Notes: a model not told the origin generated them from the sequence alone. Positions 49,425 to 59,145 are shown, counted from the first letter of the stretch. The stretch: DNA of 64,000 nucleotides from Acaryochloris sp. CCMEE 5410 (GCF_000238775.2 NZ_AFEJ02000002.1:310001-374000); one strand, 5' to 3'. Numbers and translations are program-made.

Positions 49425-49514
49425 GACGCGGCTTAAAATCAGGACTCTCGATTGACACTAGGGTTGGAGGGCCGTCTTCTGCTAACGTATCCAATAGTGT
49501 ATCGCTAACGCATT

Positions 49515-50498
49515 ATGGCTGAAGTACTGTTATTTAACGCCCTCCGTGACGCCATTGACGAAGAAATGGCTAATGACAACACCGTCATGGTGATGGGAGA
49601 AGACGTGGGCCACTATGGTGGCTCCTACAAAGTCACGAAAGGCTTGTATGACAAGTATGGAGAGCTGCGCGTCCTCGACACCCCGATTGCAGAAAATAGC
49701 TTTACGGGCATGGCCGTTGGCGCTGCCATGACGGGCCTGAAGCCGATTATTGAAGGCATGAATATGGGCTTTTTGCTCCTAGCCTTTAACCAAATTGCCA
49801 ATAATGCCGGTATGTTGCGCTACACCTCCGGCGGCAACTTCAAAATCCCCATGGTGATTCGCGGACCGGGTGGCGTGGGTCGTCAACTGGGTGCAGAACA
49901 CTCCCAGCGCCTAGAGGCTTATTTTCAAGCCGTACCTGGCCTCAAAATTGTGGCTTGTTCTACCCCCTACAATGCCAAAGGTCTGCTCAAAGCCGCCATT
50001 CGTGACCCCAACCCAGTTCTCTTCTTTGAGCATGTCCTGCTCTATAACCTCAAGGAAGAATTACCCGACCAAGAATACGTCCTGCCTTTAGACAAAGCCG
50101 AGGTGGTTCGCTCCGGTAAAGATGTCACCATCCTCACCTATTCCCGGATGCGCCACCATGTTGTGCAGGCCGCTAAAACCCTAACGGAGCAGGGCTACGA
50201 TCCTGAGATTATTGATTTAATCTCCCTCAAGCCCCTTGACTTCGATACCATTGGAGCCTCCATTCGCAAAACCCATCGGGTGATTGTCGTCGAAGAATGT
50301 ATGCGGACCGGGGGCGTGGGCGCTGAAATTATCGCCTCTATTAATGATCGATTTTTTGATGAGCTGGATGCCCCCGTGGTGCGGCTCTCTTCTCAAGATA
50401 TTCCGACGCCGTATAACGGCATGTTAGAGAGTCTAACGATTGTGCAGCCGCCTCAAATTGTGGAAGCGGTTCAGCAGATTACGGCTCTTCAGGTCTAA
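49515..50498 (+). CDS. pdhB: Pyruvate dehydrogenase E1 component, beta subunit
   Basis: This thiamine-dependent subunit forms the active site with PdhA in pyruvate oxidation to acetyl-CoA. The 327-residue protein has [17 protein letters not shown] and [20 protein letters not shown] at the N-terminus, and the transketolase C-terminal domain with [13 protein letters not shown] and [12 protein letters not shown]. No pdhA is adjacent, as is common in cyanobacteria. It is followed by secD after 34 bases. Confidence 0.95.
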   Translation: MAEVLLFNALRDAIDEEMANDNTVMVMGEDVGHYGGSYKVTKGLYDKYGELRVLDTPIAENSFTGMAVGAAMTGLKPIIEGMNMGFLLLAFNQIANNAGMLRYTSGGNFKIPMVIRGPGGVGRQLGAEHSQRLEAYFQAVPGLKIVACSTPYNAKGLLKAAIRDPNPVLFFEHVLLYNLKEELPDQEYVLPLDKAEVVRSGKDVTILTYSRMRHHVVQAAKTLTEQGYDPEIIDLISLKPLDFDTIGASIRKTHRVIVVEECMRTGGVGAEIIASINDRFFDELDAPVVRLSSQDIPTPYNGMLESLTIVQPPQIVEAVQQITALQV

Positions 50499-50532
50499 AT
50501 TCCTTTTTTACTTTTTCCTTTGGAGCAGTGTA

Positions 50533-51960
50533 GTGCTTAAACAACAACGCTTTTTACTAGCTCTCATTGCCCTATTAGTGTTGGGGGCATTAATCGTCGT
50601 CACCCCTTTTGGCAAGCAGTATGGCCTGGGCAAGATTAATCTGGGACTAGACCTAAGGGGCGGGTCTCAACTCACCCTTCAGGTCAACCCGACGGAAGAA
50701 GTGAAAGACATCACCCCCAACGTGATGGAAGCGGTGCAAACCGTGGTGGCCAATCGTCTGAACCCTGAAGGGGTATCGGAAATCGTGGTCCAGACCGTGG
50801 GTAGTCAGCAAATTCTGGTTCAGCTTCCGGGTGTTAGCGATCCCAAAGACGCTGAACAATTACTCAGCCAAGTTGCCCAACTTGATTTTCGGCGTCCCAA
50901 CAATGCCATCTTGGCGCAAGTCAATGTCCGTAGCAGTGAGCTACAGCGGCTGTTACAGAAGCTACCCGAAGCAGAAAAAGCGGGCGATGCCGCCGCCCTC
51001 GCAAAGCTCCAGGGAGAAGTCCAGCAGAAGCAAAAGCAGCTGACGGAGCTACAGGATCAGTTCTTTGTCAAAACAGACTTAACGGGAGAAGACCTCAACG
51101 ATGCGGGGTATGCCATTTCCCAATCTCAACCGAATAAATGGGATGTCACCCTCCGGTTTGATGTCGATGGCGGCAAAAAATTTGCGGCCCTCACGAAAAG
51201 TCTGGCAGGTACGGGTCAACCCTTGGGAATTTTTCTAGATGGAAAATCCATTAGCCAAGCCACCGTCAGCGAGCGATTTAAGGCCAATGGCATTACGGGT
51301 GGTGCTGCTATTATTACAGGCAATTTTGAGCTAGAAGATGCCAAGCTACTGGCTAATCAACTCAAAGGCGGATCCCTCCCGGTGCCCGTTAAAGTCGAAG
51401 AGATTCGCACAGTGGGTGCCACCCTAGGACAAGACAGTATTCGTCAAAGTGTCTATGCCGGGATTGGTGGGCTGATTCTAGTGCTGATCTTTATGGGGGT
51501 GTGGTACCGTCTGCCCGGTTTAATTGCCGACGTGGCCCTTTGTGTTTATGGTCTGCTCACCTTTGCCTGTTATGTCTTGTTTGGCGTTACCCTGACTTTG
51601 CCGGGAATCGCGGGATTTATCCTCAGTATCGGCATGGCCGTGGATGCCAATATTCTTATTTTTGAGCGCACCCGAGAAGAATTGCGGTCTGGGAAAACCC
51701 TCTATCGCTCCATCGAATCGGGATTTTATCGTGCCTTCACTAGTATTCTCGATAGCAACGTCACCACGCTGATTGCCTGTGGCGTGCTGTACTGGTTGGG
51801 GTCGGGACTAGTGAGAGGATTTGCTGTCACCTTGGGCATTGGCGTTGCTGTCAGTATGTTTACGGCCATTACCTGCAGCCGCACCCTGATGTTTACCGCC
51901 ATTAGTCTTCCCAATCTCCGAAAAGTTGAACTATTTGATTCTAAAAGGGCAGTCTCATGA
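50533..51960 (+). CDS. secD: Protein translocase subunit SecD
   Basis: SecD, with SecF, uses proton motive force to help proteins leave the Sec channel. The start is set at GTG 50533, which follows GGAG eight bases upstream and gives the family N-terminus ([19 protein letters not shown]); an upstream frame from 50440 runs through pdhB. The 475-residue protein has [14 protein letters not shown] after the first helix, the periplasmic domain with a Gln-rich coiled region at about 150-180, and the C-terminal RND-type helices with [18 protein letters not shown]. It overlaps secF by four bases. Confidence 0.95.
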   Translation: MLKQQRFLLALIALLVLGALIVVTPFGKQYGLGKINLGLDLRGGSQLTLQVNPTEEVKDITPNVMEAVQTVVANRLNPEGVSEIVVQTVGSQQILVQLPGVSDPKDAEQLLSQVAQLDFRRPNNAILAQVNVRSSELQRLLQKLPEAEKAGDAAALAKLQGEVQQKQKQLTELQDQFFVKTDLTGEDLNDAGYAISQSQPNKWDVTLRFDVDGGKKFAALTKSLAGTGQPLGIFLDGKSISQATVSERFKANGITGGAAIITGNFELEDAKLLANQLKGGSLPVPVKVEEIRTVGATLGQDSIRQSVYAGIGGLILVLIFMGVWYRLPGLIADVALCVYGLLTFACYVLFGVTLTLPGIAGFILSIGMAVDANILIFERTREELRSGKTLYRSIESGFYRAFTSILDSNVTTLIACGVLYWLGSGLVRGFAVTLGIGVAVSMFTAITCSRTLMFTAISLPNLRKVELFDSKRAVS

Positions 51961-52916
51961 AGTTGAATCTGAATCAGCAACGGGGACTCTGGTGGACCAT
52001 CTCCGCAGCGTTGATCCTAGCGGGGGTTATTTCCATGGCCCTGTCCTGGAATCAATATCAAGCTCCCCTGAAGCCGGGCCTCGATTTTACGGGGGGGACT
52101 CGCTTACAGCTAGAGCGAGACTGCAGCAAACCTGAAAATTGCCAAACTCCTATCCAGATTGCAGAAGTTCGCCAGGTTTTAGATGAACAGAAGCTGGCGG
52201 AAAGCAATGTACAGGTCATTGGCCAAAATGCCCAAGGGGTAGCAATTCGCACCAAGGATTTAAACCAAGAACAACGGACGAAGCTGACAGAAGCCCTCAC
52301 TGCTAAATTGGGCCAGCTGGATGTTGAGAAATCTCAAATTGATACGGTCGGTCCAACCCTCGGAAAACAATTACTGGCATCGGGATTATTAGCGCTGATC
52401 GTGTCCTTTGCAGCCATCATTGTCTATGTTAGTGTCCGCTTCCAATTTGACTATGCCCTGTTTGCCATTGTGGCGTTGTTCCACGATGTCCTCGTTACTA
52501 TGGGCTTTTTCTCTATTCTGGGCTTAACCCGAGGGGTAGAGGTGAACAGCCTGTTTATTGTGGGCCTATTGACTATTATTGGTTTCTCAGTCAACGACAC
52601 GGTGGTCATTTACGATCGCGTTCGAGAAAACCTCAAATATGGTGCGAAGCGCTCGATTAGTGAAACCGTCGATATTGCCGTAAACCAGACCTTAGGCCGA
52701 TCTATCAATACTTCCCTAACGACGGGGTTACCCCTGATCGGTATCTATATCTTTGGTGGGGAAACCTTAAAGGATTTTGCCCTAACGCTGATCGTTGGAT
52801 TTGCTGCAGGGGCCTATTCCAGTATTTTTATTGCCAGTACCTTGTTGGCCTGGTGGCGTCAACGCCAGGAGCGTGGCGGTTACAATACGGTGGATTCCAG
52901 TCCAGAAGAAATTTAG
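51957..52916 (+). CDS. secF: Protein translocase subunit SecF
   Basis: The 319-residue partner of SecD begins at ATG in the secD stop (ATGA). It has one N-terminal helix, [12 protein letters not shown], and five C-terminal helices with [16 protein letters not shown] and a gating loop [26 protein letters not shown]. Length and motifs are standard. Confidence 0.95.
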   Translation: MKLNLNQQRGLWWTISAALILAGVISMALSWNQYQAPLKPGLDFTGGTRLQLERDCSKPENCQTPIQIAEVRQVLDEQKLAESNVQVIGQNAQGVAIRTKDLNQEQRTKLTEALTAKLGQLDVEKSQIDTVGPTLGKQLLASGLLALIVSFAAIIVYVSVRFQFDYALFAIVALFHDVLVTMGFFSILGLTRGVEVNSLFIVGLLTIIGFSVNDTVVIYDRVRENLKYGAKRSISETVDIAVNQTLGRSINTSLTTGLPLIGIYIFGGETLKDFALTLIVGFAAGAYSSIFIASTLLAWWRQRQERGGYNTVDSSPEEI

Positions 52917-52920
52917 CCCT

Positions 52921-53382
52921 ATGAGTCAACCCCCTGGACGTTCAAACAGTGCTGTTCCAGAGCAGAACTCAGATCCTCAACTACAGGCTGAAATACAGCG
53001 ATTATTCCAACTAACCCTCTATACCCGCTGGCTCGTCGTCGGTGGGTTATGGCTGACAGTGGGTGGCATCAGTCTATGGAGCTTGAGAGAGTCTATTCAA
53101 CTGTGGTTTGAATACTTTACCTGGGCTGCGGTTCGCTATGCCTTTGCCTTTAATCGGCTGGCTGCAATTGGTGTCGGAATCTGTTTAGGGACGACTTTTG
53201 CAGTCTTGCTGTGGCAAAGTCGAGTCATTCTCTGGGGCATTCCTGCGCCTGAGTATCAACGCCTTAGCCAACAGGTGATGCGAATTCGAGTGCAAGGGAA
53301 CACCCATCCCCTATGGAATTGGGTTTGCGGCAAAAAGGATATGGGCCACACTATGGGGCAAGGGCAGAATAATCAACACTAA
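52921..53382 (+). CDS. Hypothetical membrane protein, two helices
   Basis: A 153-residue protein starting at ATG 52921, four bases after the secF stop. It has two hydrophobic helices near residues 35-55 (WLVVGGLWLTVGGISLW) and 80-105 (LAAIGVGICLGTTFAVLLW) and a basic C-terminus. I recognise no family. The 3' 72 bases overlap the convergent site-2 protease gene. It may be a Sec-operon accessory, by position only. Confidence 0.65.
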   Translation: MSQPPGRSNSAVPEQNSDPQLQAEIQRLFQLTLYTRWLVVGGLWLTVGGISLWSLRESIQLWFEYFTWAAVRYAFAFNRLAAIGVGICLGTTFAVLLWQSRVILWGIPAPEYQRLSQQVMRIRVQGNTHPLWNWVCGKKDMGHTMGQGQNNQH

Positions 53383-54843
53383 AATGCCCAAGGAAACTAG
53401 CCCTAGCAGGTCCCGCTTGTTGTCCAGTTCACTGACATCATTCAGGGCTGGCTGATCCACCGTGGGCATAAATAACAGAATAATGGCCCAGATCAGTAGT
53501 GGGGGCTGGATAAAGGCGAGAAACAACACCAATAATCGGGCGATTTGACCGATGATGGCCCCGTTGCGTTGACCAAACATGGCATGGACGATATGACCAC
53601 CATCGAGTTGGCCAATGGGCATTAGGTTCAGGGCCGTAGCAATAATACCGATCCAACCTGCGATCGCAACGGGATGTAAATCAATCCCCTTACCTAAAGT
53701 CAGGGCACTCCCCATGGCCAACCTGCTAAACAAGGACAGTAATATCGAAGACGTGGGATTCATGGCATCAAAGGGCAAGCCTTCGATCTTGTCGGGGATG
53801 GTCACCACCGTCGAGTTCATCAGCCCCCAAAATAAAACGGGAATTGTCACCATCAGTCCCGCTAAAGGCCCTGCAATTCCCACATCAAACAGCGCTTTGC
53901 GATTGGGGACGGGAGACCGTTGCTGAATAAAGGCCCCCAAGGTACCGATGGGGAAAAAGCTAATGGGCACAGGGATAAAGTAGGGCAGGGTCGCTTTGAT
54001 CCGGTATCGCCGGGCGGTAAAGTAATGGCCTAATTCATGAATCCCTAAAATGGCCATTAAAGCCAAAGCATAGGGTAGCCCCTGAAGTATCAATTGCGGC
54101 TGATCCCGGATTAATTGGCGCGTCAAGTCTGGGACACTAAAATTTAATCCGGCTAATGTGGTCGTTAATAGGGTGGAGAAAAATAGTCCCAAAGCCAGTC
54201 CTGGTCGACTGACGGGACCGCGCCGCTTCTCTTTTTCTTGGGTTTGGGGATTGGGAACCAGGATAAAAAAAGGCTTATTCATGGCCCCATCCTGAAAGAC
54301 CACCAAAAACCGATCGCCAAACTGGGTTTTGATGTTTTCGCGGATGGTTTGATAGGCTTTTTCCGGTTGCGATCGCAACTGGCCCCGGCAGATGACGACT
54401 TGGGGACGGTAGTCCACGTTTTGCAAGTAAAAAATAGACCAGGGAAAGCAATTTTGGAGTTGACTCTCTTCGCCCTTGGTTAACAGATTCGCCGCTGCTA
54501 TGGGCTTAGGGGGCTTCTCTTCCTTGTTCGGAGAATCCTCAGCGGACTGGCTCTTTTCAGGTTCGGTATTTTGGGTCTCTGAGGATTGAGGGGCAGACTT
54601 GCGTTTATTGGGGCGGGCTAAATACAAATAGGAAATCAGGGCAAAAATGGTACTGGGAATCCACAGTCGAGGCGGTGGTTTAACATCCGCACCATAGACA
54701 GCAGCCCAACCGCCAGCCACTAAGGCTGGAATCATCAATACTAGCCACAACAGCCACGTAGGGGTATTTGTGGTCCGAGAAACACTGTGATGAACGATAA
54801 AATACAGGACCAGTCCAAAGATAGAGAGGGAAATCCAAATCAT
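53311..54843 (-). CDS. Site-2 protease family protein (zinc metalloprotease)
   Basis: The 510-residue polytopic protein has the S2P active-site motif HELGH near residue 268 (LGIHELGHYFTARR) and the second motif NLMPIGQLDGGH near 415 with the metal-binding Asp. It has a long acidic, low-complexity N-terminal region (85-130) and about eight membrane helices. It resembles cyanobacterial and chloroplast EGY-type proteases, which cleave membrane proteins in light and stress responses. The substrate is unknown. Its 3' end overlaps the 53-kb membrane-protein gene; its 5' end is divergent from the MBL-fold gene. Confidence 0.92.
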   Translation of the reverse strand: MIWISLSIFGLVLYFIVHHSVSRTTNTPTWLLWLVLMIPALVAGGWAAVYGADVKPPPRLWIPSTIFALISYLYLARPNKRKSAPQSSETQNTEPEKSQSAEDSPNKEEKPPKPIAAANLLTKGEESQLQNCFPWSIFYLQNVDYRPQVVICRGQLRSQPEKAYQTIRENIKTQFGDRFLVVFQDGAMNKPFFILVPNPQTQEKEKRRGPVSRPGLALGLFFSTLLTTTLAGLNFSVPDLTRQLIRDQPQLILQGLPYALALMAILGIHELGHYFTARRYRIKATLPYFIPVPISFFPIGTLGAFIQQRSPVPNRKALFDVGIAGPLAGLMVTIPVLFWGLMNSTVVTIPDKIEGLPFDAMNPTSSILLSLFSRLAMGSALTLGKGIDLHPVAIAGWIGIIATALNLMPIGQLDGGHIVHAMFGQRNGAIIGQIARLLVLFLAFIQPPLLIWAIILLFMPTVDQPALNDVSELDNKRDLLGLVSLGILVLIILPLPHSVAHILFAANPIP

Positions 54844-54891
54844 GCAAAAAGGTTATTCTCGGGGACAAAGACACCAGGGAAGGGACTTACT

Positions 54892-55551
54892 GTGAGTAAA
54901 GAACCACGACAGGTTTTAGAGTCTGTTTATAGGTTTCCTCCCAATCGTGAGACGCTCGGGGGCACCGCTTATCTTATTGTAGAAAATGGCGGCAATATCC
55001 TTGTGGACTGTCCACCCTGGACTGATCATACAAAATTATTTCTGAAGGAACAGGGGGGGGTTGATTGGTTCATCTTTACCCATCGCCAAGGCATTAGCCA
55101 ACAGGTCCGTCACATTCAAGAAACGTTCGCCTGTCAGTTGGTCATCCAAGAACAGGAAGCTTACTTACTCCCGAATTTGAAAGTCACAACGTTTAGGGAA
55201 CGAGAAGAAATCACACCTCACTGTTTGCTTATTTGGACACCAGGATTCTCTCCAGGGTCCTCCTGCCTCCATTATCAGGCTTGGGGCGGAGTTTTGTTCA
55301 CAGGCCGTCATATATTGCCAAATCAACACGGACAACCTTTGCCCTTAAGAACAGCGAAGACCTTCCACTGGCCTCGACAGATCGCTAGCGTCCAAAGCCT
55401 CCTTGATCAATTTACCCAAGATACTTTGCAATTTATCTGCCCTGGCGCCAATACTGGCTTCTTGCGAGGACAAGGAAAGATTAAAGAAGCCTATGAGGCG
55501 CTGAAAAAATTAGATATGGACGAATTACGGTCTGTTGAACCTGGCCTTTAG
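54892..55551 (+). CDS. MBL-fold protein with degenerate metal motif
   Basis: The start is set at GTG 54892, preceded by AGGGA, because an upstream ATG at 54787 would overlap the S2P gene heavily and adds nonhomologous residues. The 219-residue protein has the beta-lactamase-like core (GTAYLIVENGGNILVDCPPW and later strands), but the HxHxDH zinc motif is replaced by FTHRQGISQQ. It may bind no metal or use other ligands. It resembles the MBL-fold proteins with a lost active site seen in plastids and cyanobacteria. The C-terminus contains FICPGANTGFLRGQG. Confidence 0.8.
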   Translation: MSKEPRQVLESVYRFPPNRETLGGTAYLIVENGGNILVDCPPWTDHTKLFLKEQGGVDWFIFTHRQGISQQVRHIQETFACQLVIQEQEAYLLPNLKVTTFREREEITPHCLLIWTPGFSPGSSCLHYQAWGGVLFTGRHILPNQHGQPLPLRTAKTFHWPRQIASVQSLLDQFTQDTLQFICPGANTGFLRGQGKIKEAYEALKKLDMDELRSVEPGL

Positions 55552-55609
55552 CTTGTGCGTGGTACAGAAATGGCTAAGTTGAGTGTGCAAGCCAGAATCG
55601 CTTTATGCT

Positions 55610-55753
55610 CTAAACGTAAAAGACGATGGCCTGACGTTCAAATAAATATTCGCTGTAGTCAACGAGGTCATCAATACCAACCCAGTTCAGCACGAGTTCA
55701 GCCAATAGCCATAAGGACAAGCTTACGATTAGTTGTCGCCAACGAACGGTCAT
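55610..55753 (-). CDS. Small membrane protein, 47 residues
   Basis: A short frame starts at ATG 55753 with a strong Shine-Dalgarno AGAGGAGG about ten bases upstream. It encodes 47 residues: a basic N-terminus (MTVRWRQLIV), one hydrophobic segment (SLSLWLLAELVLNWVGI) and a soluble tail (DDLVDYSEYLFERQAI). The positive-inside layout suggests a single-pass protein. I recall similar small proteins from cyanobacteria without a name or function. Confidence 0.72.
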   Translation of the reverse strand: MTVRWRQLIVSLSLWLLAELVLNWVGIDDLVDYSEYLFERQAIVFYV

Positions 55754-55988
55754 AACAGGTCCTCCTCTAGTGCTGTCCTTAGCCTACGGCGAGGGCCAAG
55801 AGCTTGTATTCAGGAGGAACACCGAATTCTAAGCCCTTAAGGGATTGGTTGCACCTGCAATCATTCCTCGACAACAGCAGGGAGGGTAAGCAGTTGTACG
55901 GATAGTATTTAAAGTCTGCATCCCCTCTGATGAATCTTGTAGGCTAAATCTATGCAGAACTACGGATTTTCTTTTCAGGAATGAACTT

Positions 55989-56453
55989 ATGGCTGATGGA
56001 GATCTAACACAAATTCAGGCTTTCTTAGGGTTATCTGATCGGGTTGGAACTGCGGGGCAACCCACGGCGGCTCAATTTAAGGACATTCAAGCTGCGGGTT
56101 ACCAAAGCATTGTTAATTTGGCCCTGGTCCATTCGACAGATGCCATTCCGGAAGAAGGAGAGATTGTTGCTCAGCTAGGCATGGAATATGTCCATATTCC
56201 AGTGGATTGGGAAGAACCGACGTTGGAGGATTTAACCCGTTTTTTTGAAGTGATGGATCAGCGCTCCCATACTCAGGTGTTTGTCCACTGCGCCAAAAAT
56301 ATGCGAGTTTCGGCTTTTATGTATCTATATCGAGTTCTGCGACTACAAATGGCACCTGAAGAAGCTCAACCAGCGTTACTACAAATCTGGCAGCCTATTC
56401 CCCATTGGCAAGCGTTTATGGATCGTGCGATCGCAGAATTCACTTCTGCCTAA
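55989..56453 (+). CDS. Protein tyrosine/dual-specificity phosphatase-like protein
   Basis: A 154-residue protein of the fused tyrosine phosphatase-like (DUF442) group. The P-loop reads HCAKNMRVS, which has the HCxxxxxR pattern of a Cys-based phosphatase with the nucleophilic Cys and the phosphate-binding Arg in place. An N-terminal DRVGTAGQPTAAQFKDIQAAGYQSIVNL strand-helix unit matches the family. The substrate is unknown. An AGGAA ribosome site precedes the ATG. Confidence 0.82.
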   Translation: MADGDLTQIQAFLGLSDRVGTAGQPTAAQFKDIQAAGYQSIVNLALVHSTDAIPEEGEIVAQLGMEYVHIPVDWEEPTLEDLTRFFEVMDQRSHTQVFVHCAKNMRVSAFMYLYRVLRLQMAPEEAQPALLQIWQPIPHWQAFMDRAIAEFTSA

Positions 56454-56493
56454 GGTCATAGGAGATTTAATCTATCAGGGATACTAACGTCCC

Positions 56494-56536
56494 GAGGTTA
56501 AGTCAGCGGTAGAACGTCAGCTTCCCAAGCTGAATG
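56494..56536 (+). pseudogene. tRNA-Gly(CCC) remnant
   Basis: Bases 56508-56536 are identical over 29 positions to the D-arm end, anticodon arm and adjoining bases of the intact tRNA-Gly at 56644-56672, and the bases before them are weakly similar. The T arm and 3' acceptor half are absent. It is a truncated duplicate 92 bases upstream of the functional gene. Confidence 0.85.
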
Positions 56537-56627
56537 ATGAATTGACAACTTTTAAGTTCACTTCTTGACAAAATCTATAGTTCGATTGAGGGGTGAGAGT
56601 TGGATGCTATCTTAATATTCACGTTCT

Positions 56628-56699
56628 GCGGATGTAGTTCAGTGGTAGAACGTCAGCTTCCCAAGCTGAATGTCGTCGGTTCGAGTCCGATCATCCGCT
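56628..56699 (+). tRNA. tRNA-Gly (anticodon CCC)
   Basis: A 72-base cloverleaf with acceptor GCGGATG/CATCCGC, D arm AGTTCAGTGGTAGAAC, anticodon stem TCAGC/GCTGA with loop TTCCCAA (anticodon CCC) and T arm CGGTTCGAGTCCG. The discriminator is T and CCA is not encoded. The defence island begins just downstream. Confidence 0.95.
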
Positions 56700-56720
56700 T
56701 TGACACATACTCATCATTCT

Positions 56721-57140
56721 CTACCCTAAAAAAGGGTTGATGAGTGTGATCTGACAACCTTCAAAATCGCTTGTGTTTCGAGTTGCGATGGCTGCAGACT
56801 GATCGTAGACCATCGCCGCAATCATCATATCGAAGGCATCCACATGTAGCCCCTGTTGCAAACGGGCATTACACAACTCCCCGTAAGCCAGAGCTGCTTT
56901 AGGTCCAAAATTCAATAGTCGATCTCTAAACCCCTTATCGATAAATATTTCAAATCTACGGTGCAACTCTTCACGCCTTTTTCCCTCTGGCAATCGCCCC
57001 AACCCATAGTAAATTTCTGCCAAGGTAATCACCGTAATCGCCAGATCCTTTTGATCTTGATCGCGCATCCAGTTCAGTACCTGTGGAGATGGAGCTGGCT
57101 TCATCAGTTCTGAAACCACATTTATATCGAGAATGATCAT
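56721..57140 (-). CDS. PIN-domain toxin, VapC/FitB type
   Basis: A 139-residue PIN-domain ribonuclease. Conserved acidic residues are in MIILDINVVSELMKP, LAEIYYGLGRL, DAFDMMIAAMV and ATRNTSDFEGCQITLINPF. Such toxins cleave tRNA or mRNA when their antitoxin is lost. Its ATG overlaps the antitoxin stop by four bases (57137-57140). The C-terminal coding region overlaps a hairpin near 56709-56745. Confidence 0.93.
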   Translation of the reverse strand: MIILDINVVSELMKPAPSPQVLNWMRDQDQKDLAITVITLAEIYYGLGRLPEGKRREELHRRFEIFIDKGFRDRLLNFGPKAALAYGELCNARLQQGLHVDAFDMMIAAMVYDQSAAIATRNTSDFEGCQITLINPFLG

Positions 57141-57370
57141 TCCAGCTCTAGTTCTCGTGGCAGGACAGCAGGATGAGCCTCTAACTCAATACCATTGTCT
57201 TGACCAAATAATTGCAGTGCCAAATCAGCAATATTAGGCTCGGCTTGAGCTAAAGCCTGTCGCAGAATGATACGAGCCTCTTCCTCCATGGAGCGATTAT
57301 TCTGGGCTGCCTGTACACGCAACTTTGTCTTAATATCTTCATCCAAATTTCGAATAGTGATGCTAGCCAT
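57137..57370 (-). CDS. Ribbon-helix-helix antitoxin, FitA/VapB type
   Basis: A 77-residue antitoxin with the RHH N-terminus MASITIRNLDEDIKTKLRVQAAQNNRSMEEEARIILRQAL and an acidic, flexible C-terminus that neutralises the PIN toxin. Autorepression of the pair is usual. It is the first gene of the pair on the minus strand. Confidence 0.92.
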   Translation of the reverse strand: MASITIRNLDEDIKTKLRVQAAQNNRSMEEEARIILRQALAQAEPNIADLALQLFGQDNGIELEAHPAVLPRELELE

Positions 57371-57651
57371 ATAGATGACTCCTAAGACTTGATATCAATT
57401 TTAATCAATGATTTCAATGCCATCAAACATGGAATTTTAAAATCAGAGTTCGTTGCAAACCGGGCTCAAGGCTTGGGGGCATCAGTATTAGTTGAACGAT
57501 GCTTCGCCCGTTTGGGGATTTCTAAGTTCTACTCACCGGATTTGATGAATCTTGGAGAGACTCTTAAGCCAAATTACTGAGATGATTGAAGTCTCAGAAT
57601 TCAGTGTCGGGACATTGAATCAGCTCCATCAGAAAGAATTCAGAAATATTT

Positions 57652-59145
57652 ATGATTACTGGCGAGATTAAATCCAAAGTTGACAAAATTTGGGACACGA
57701 TGTGGTCGGGGGGGATTTCTAACCCGCTGTCGGTGATTGAGCAGTTGACCTATTTACTGTTTATCAAGCAGTTGGACGAGCAGCATACCCGCAAGGAGAG
57801 TAAAGCCAATCGATCAGGGAAGCCGATTGAGGAGCCGATTTTTGCCCCCGAGCAGGATCATCTGCGCTGGTCACGGTTTAAGGAAACGGCCCCGGAGCAG
57901 ATGTTTGAGACTTTGCGAGATGAGGTGTTTCCGTTTATTAAAACCCTAGGTCAGACTGACAGCGGCGAGAATGGCGAGGAGGAGTCTACCTACAGCCACC
58001 ATATGAAGGATGCGCTGTTTATGATGCCGACGGCGCGGGTGTTGGCGAATGTTGTGGATCAGCTGGACGCCATTGAGATGGCGGATCGGGATACAAAGGG
58101 GGATCTTTATGAATATATGCTGGGCAAGATTGCCAGTGCGGGCCAGAATGGTCAGTTTCGGACGCCGCGCCACATTATCAAACTGATGGTGGAGTTGACG
58201 GCACCGACCCCGAAGGATGTGATTTGTGATCCGGCCTGTGGGACGGCGGGCTTTTTGATTGCGGCGTCGGAATATTTGATGGAGCATCACGGTGATGTGA
58301 TTTATAAGGATGCGGAGTCTCGGCGACGGTTTAATGAGGAGACGTTTTCCGGGTATGACTTTGATTCGACGATGCTGCGGATTGGCAGTATGAATATGCT
58401 GCTGCACGGAGTGGAGAAGCCGGATATTCGCTACAAGGATTCGTTGGCTGAGGCGGATGCAGCGGCGGGGGATGATGAGGAAGCCTATTCTTTGATTCTG
58501 GCGAATCCGCCGTTTGCGGGGAGTTTGGACTATGAGACGACGGCGAAGGATTTGTTGAAGGTGGTGAAGACCAAGAAAACAGAGCTGTTGTTTTTGACGT
58601 TGTTTTTGCGGGTGTTGCAGACGGGCGGACGGGCGGCGGTGATTGTGCCGGATGGGGTTTTGTTTGGATCGTCGAAGGCCCACAAGGCCCTGCGAAAAAT
58701 GCTGGTGGAGGATCAGAAGCTGGATGGGATTATTTCGATGCCGTCGGGGGTGTTTAAGCCCTATGCGGGGGTGTCGACGGCGATTGTGTTGTTTACGAAG
58801 ACCAATTCTGGGGGAACGGATCGGGTGTGGTTTTATGACATGCAGGCGGATGGGTTTAGCCTGGATGATAAACGGACGGAGCAGCCGGATAAGAGCGATT
58901 TGCCGGATATTTTGATGCGGTGGCAGGCTCGGGATGCGGAGGCTGAGCGAAAGCGGACGGAGCAGAGCTTTTTGGTGCCGAGGGAAGAGATTGCAGAGAA
59001 TGATTATGATCTGTCGATTAATCGGTATAAGGAGGTAGTTTATGAGGCGGTGGAGTATGACCCGCCAGGGGTGATTTTGGAACGGTTGGCAACGTTGGAG
59101 AAGGAGATTGCTGAGGGACGGAAGGCATTGGAGAGGATGTTATGA
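57652..59145 (+). CDS. hsdM: Type I restriction-modification DNA methyltransferase subunit HsdM
   Basis: HsdM methylates adenine in the host target with HsdS as specificity subunit. The 497-residue protein has an N-terminal helical HsdM_N domain (1-140), AdoMet motif DPACGTAGFLIAAS near 196 and catalytic NPPF near 280 (LILANPPFAGSLDYE). The C-terminus contains coiled helices. Its TGA overlaps the hsdS ATG as ATGA. Codons ending in G dominate, unlike its neighbours. Confidence 0.96.
   Translation: MITGEIKSKVDKIWDTMWSGGISNPLSVIEQLTYLLFIKQLDEQHTRKESKANRSGKPIEEPIFAPEQDHLRWSRFKETAPEQMFETLRDEVFPFIKTLGQTDSGENGEEESTYSHHMKDALFMMPTARVLANVVDQLDAIEMADRDTKGDLYEYMLGKIASAGQNGQFRTPRHIIKLMVELTAPTPKDVICDPACGTAGFLIAASEYLMEHHGDVIYKDAESRRRFNEETFSGYDFDSTMLRIGSMNMLLHGVEKPDIRYKDSLAEADAAAGDDEEAYSLILANPPFAGSLDYETTAKDLLKVVKTKKTELLFLTLFLRVLQTGGRAAVIVPDGVLFGSSKAHKALRKMLVEDQKLDGIISMPSGVFKPYAGVSTAIVLFTKTNSGGTDRVWFYDMQADGFSLDDKRTEQPDKSDLPDILMRWQARDAEAERKRTEQSFLVPREEIAENDYDLSINRYKEVVYEAVEYDPPGVILERLATLEKEIAEGRKALERML

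Noticed and set aside
55555-55755. A 66-codon plus-strand frame over the small membrane-protein gene
   Set aside because: It lacks a family match; the minus-strand 47-codon gene with a strong ribosome site accounts for this region better.
57389-57580. A 63-codon plus-strand frame upstream of hsdM
   Set aside because: No recognisable family and no clear ribosome site; it may be chance in the promoter region of hsdM and vapB.
57946-58683. A 245-codon open frame on the minus strand within hsdM
   Set aside because: It is explained by the strong G-ending codon bias of hsdM, has no family features and no ribosome site.
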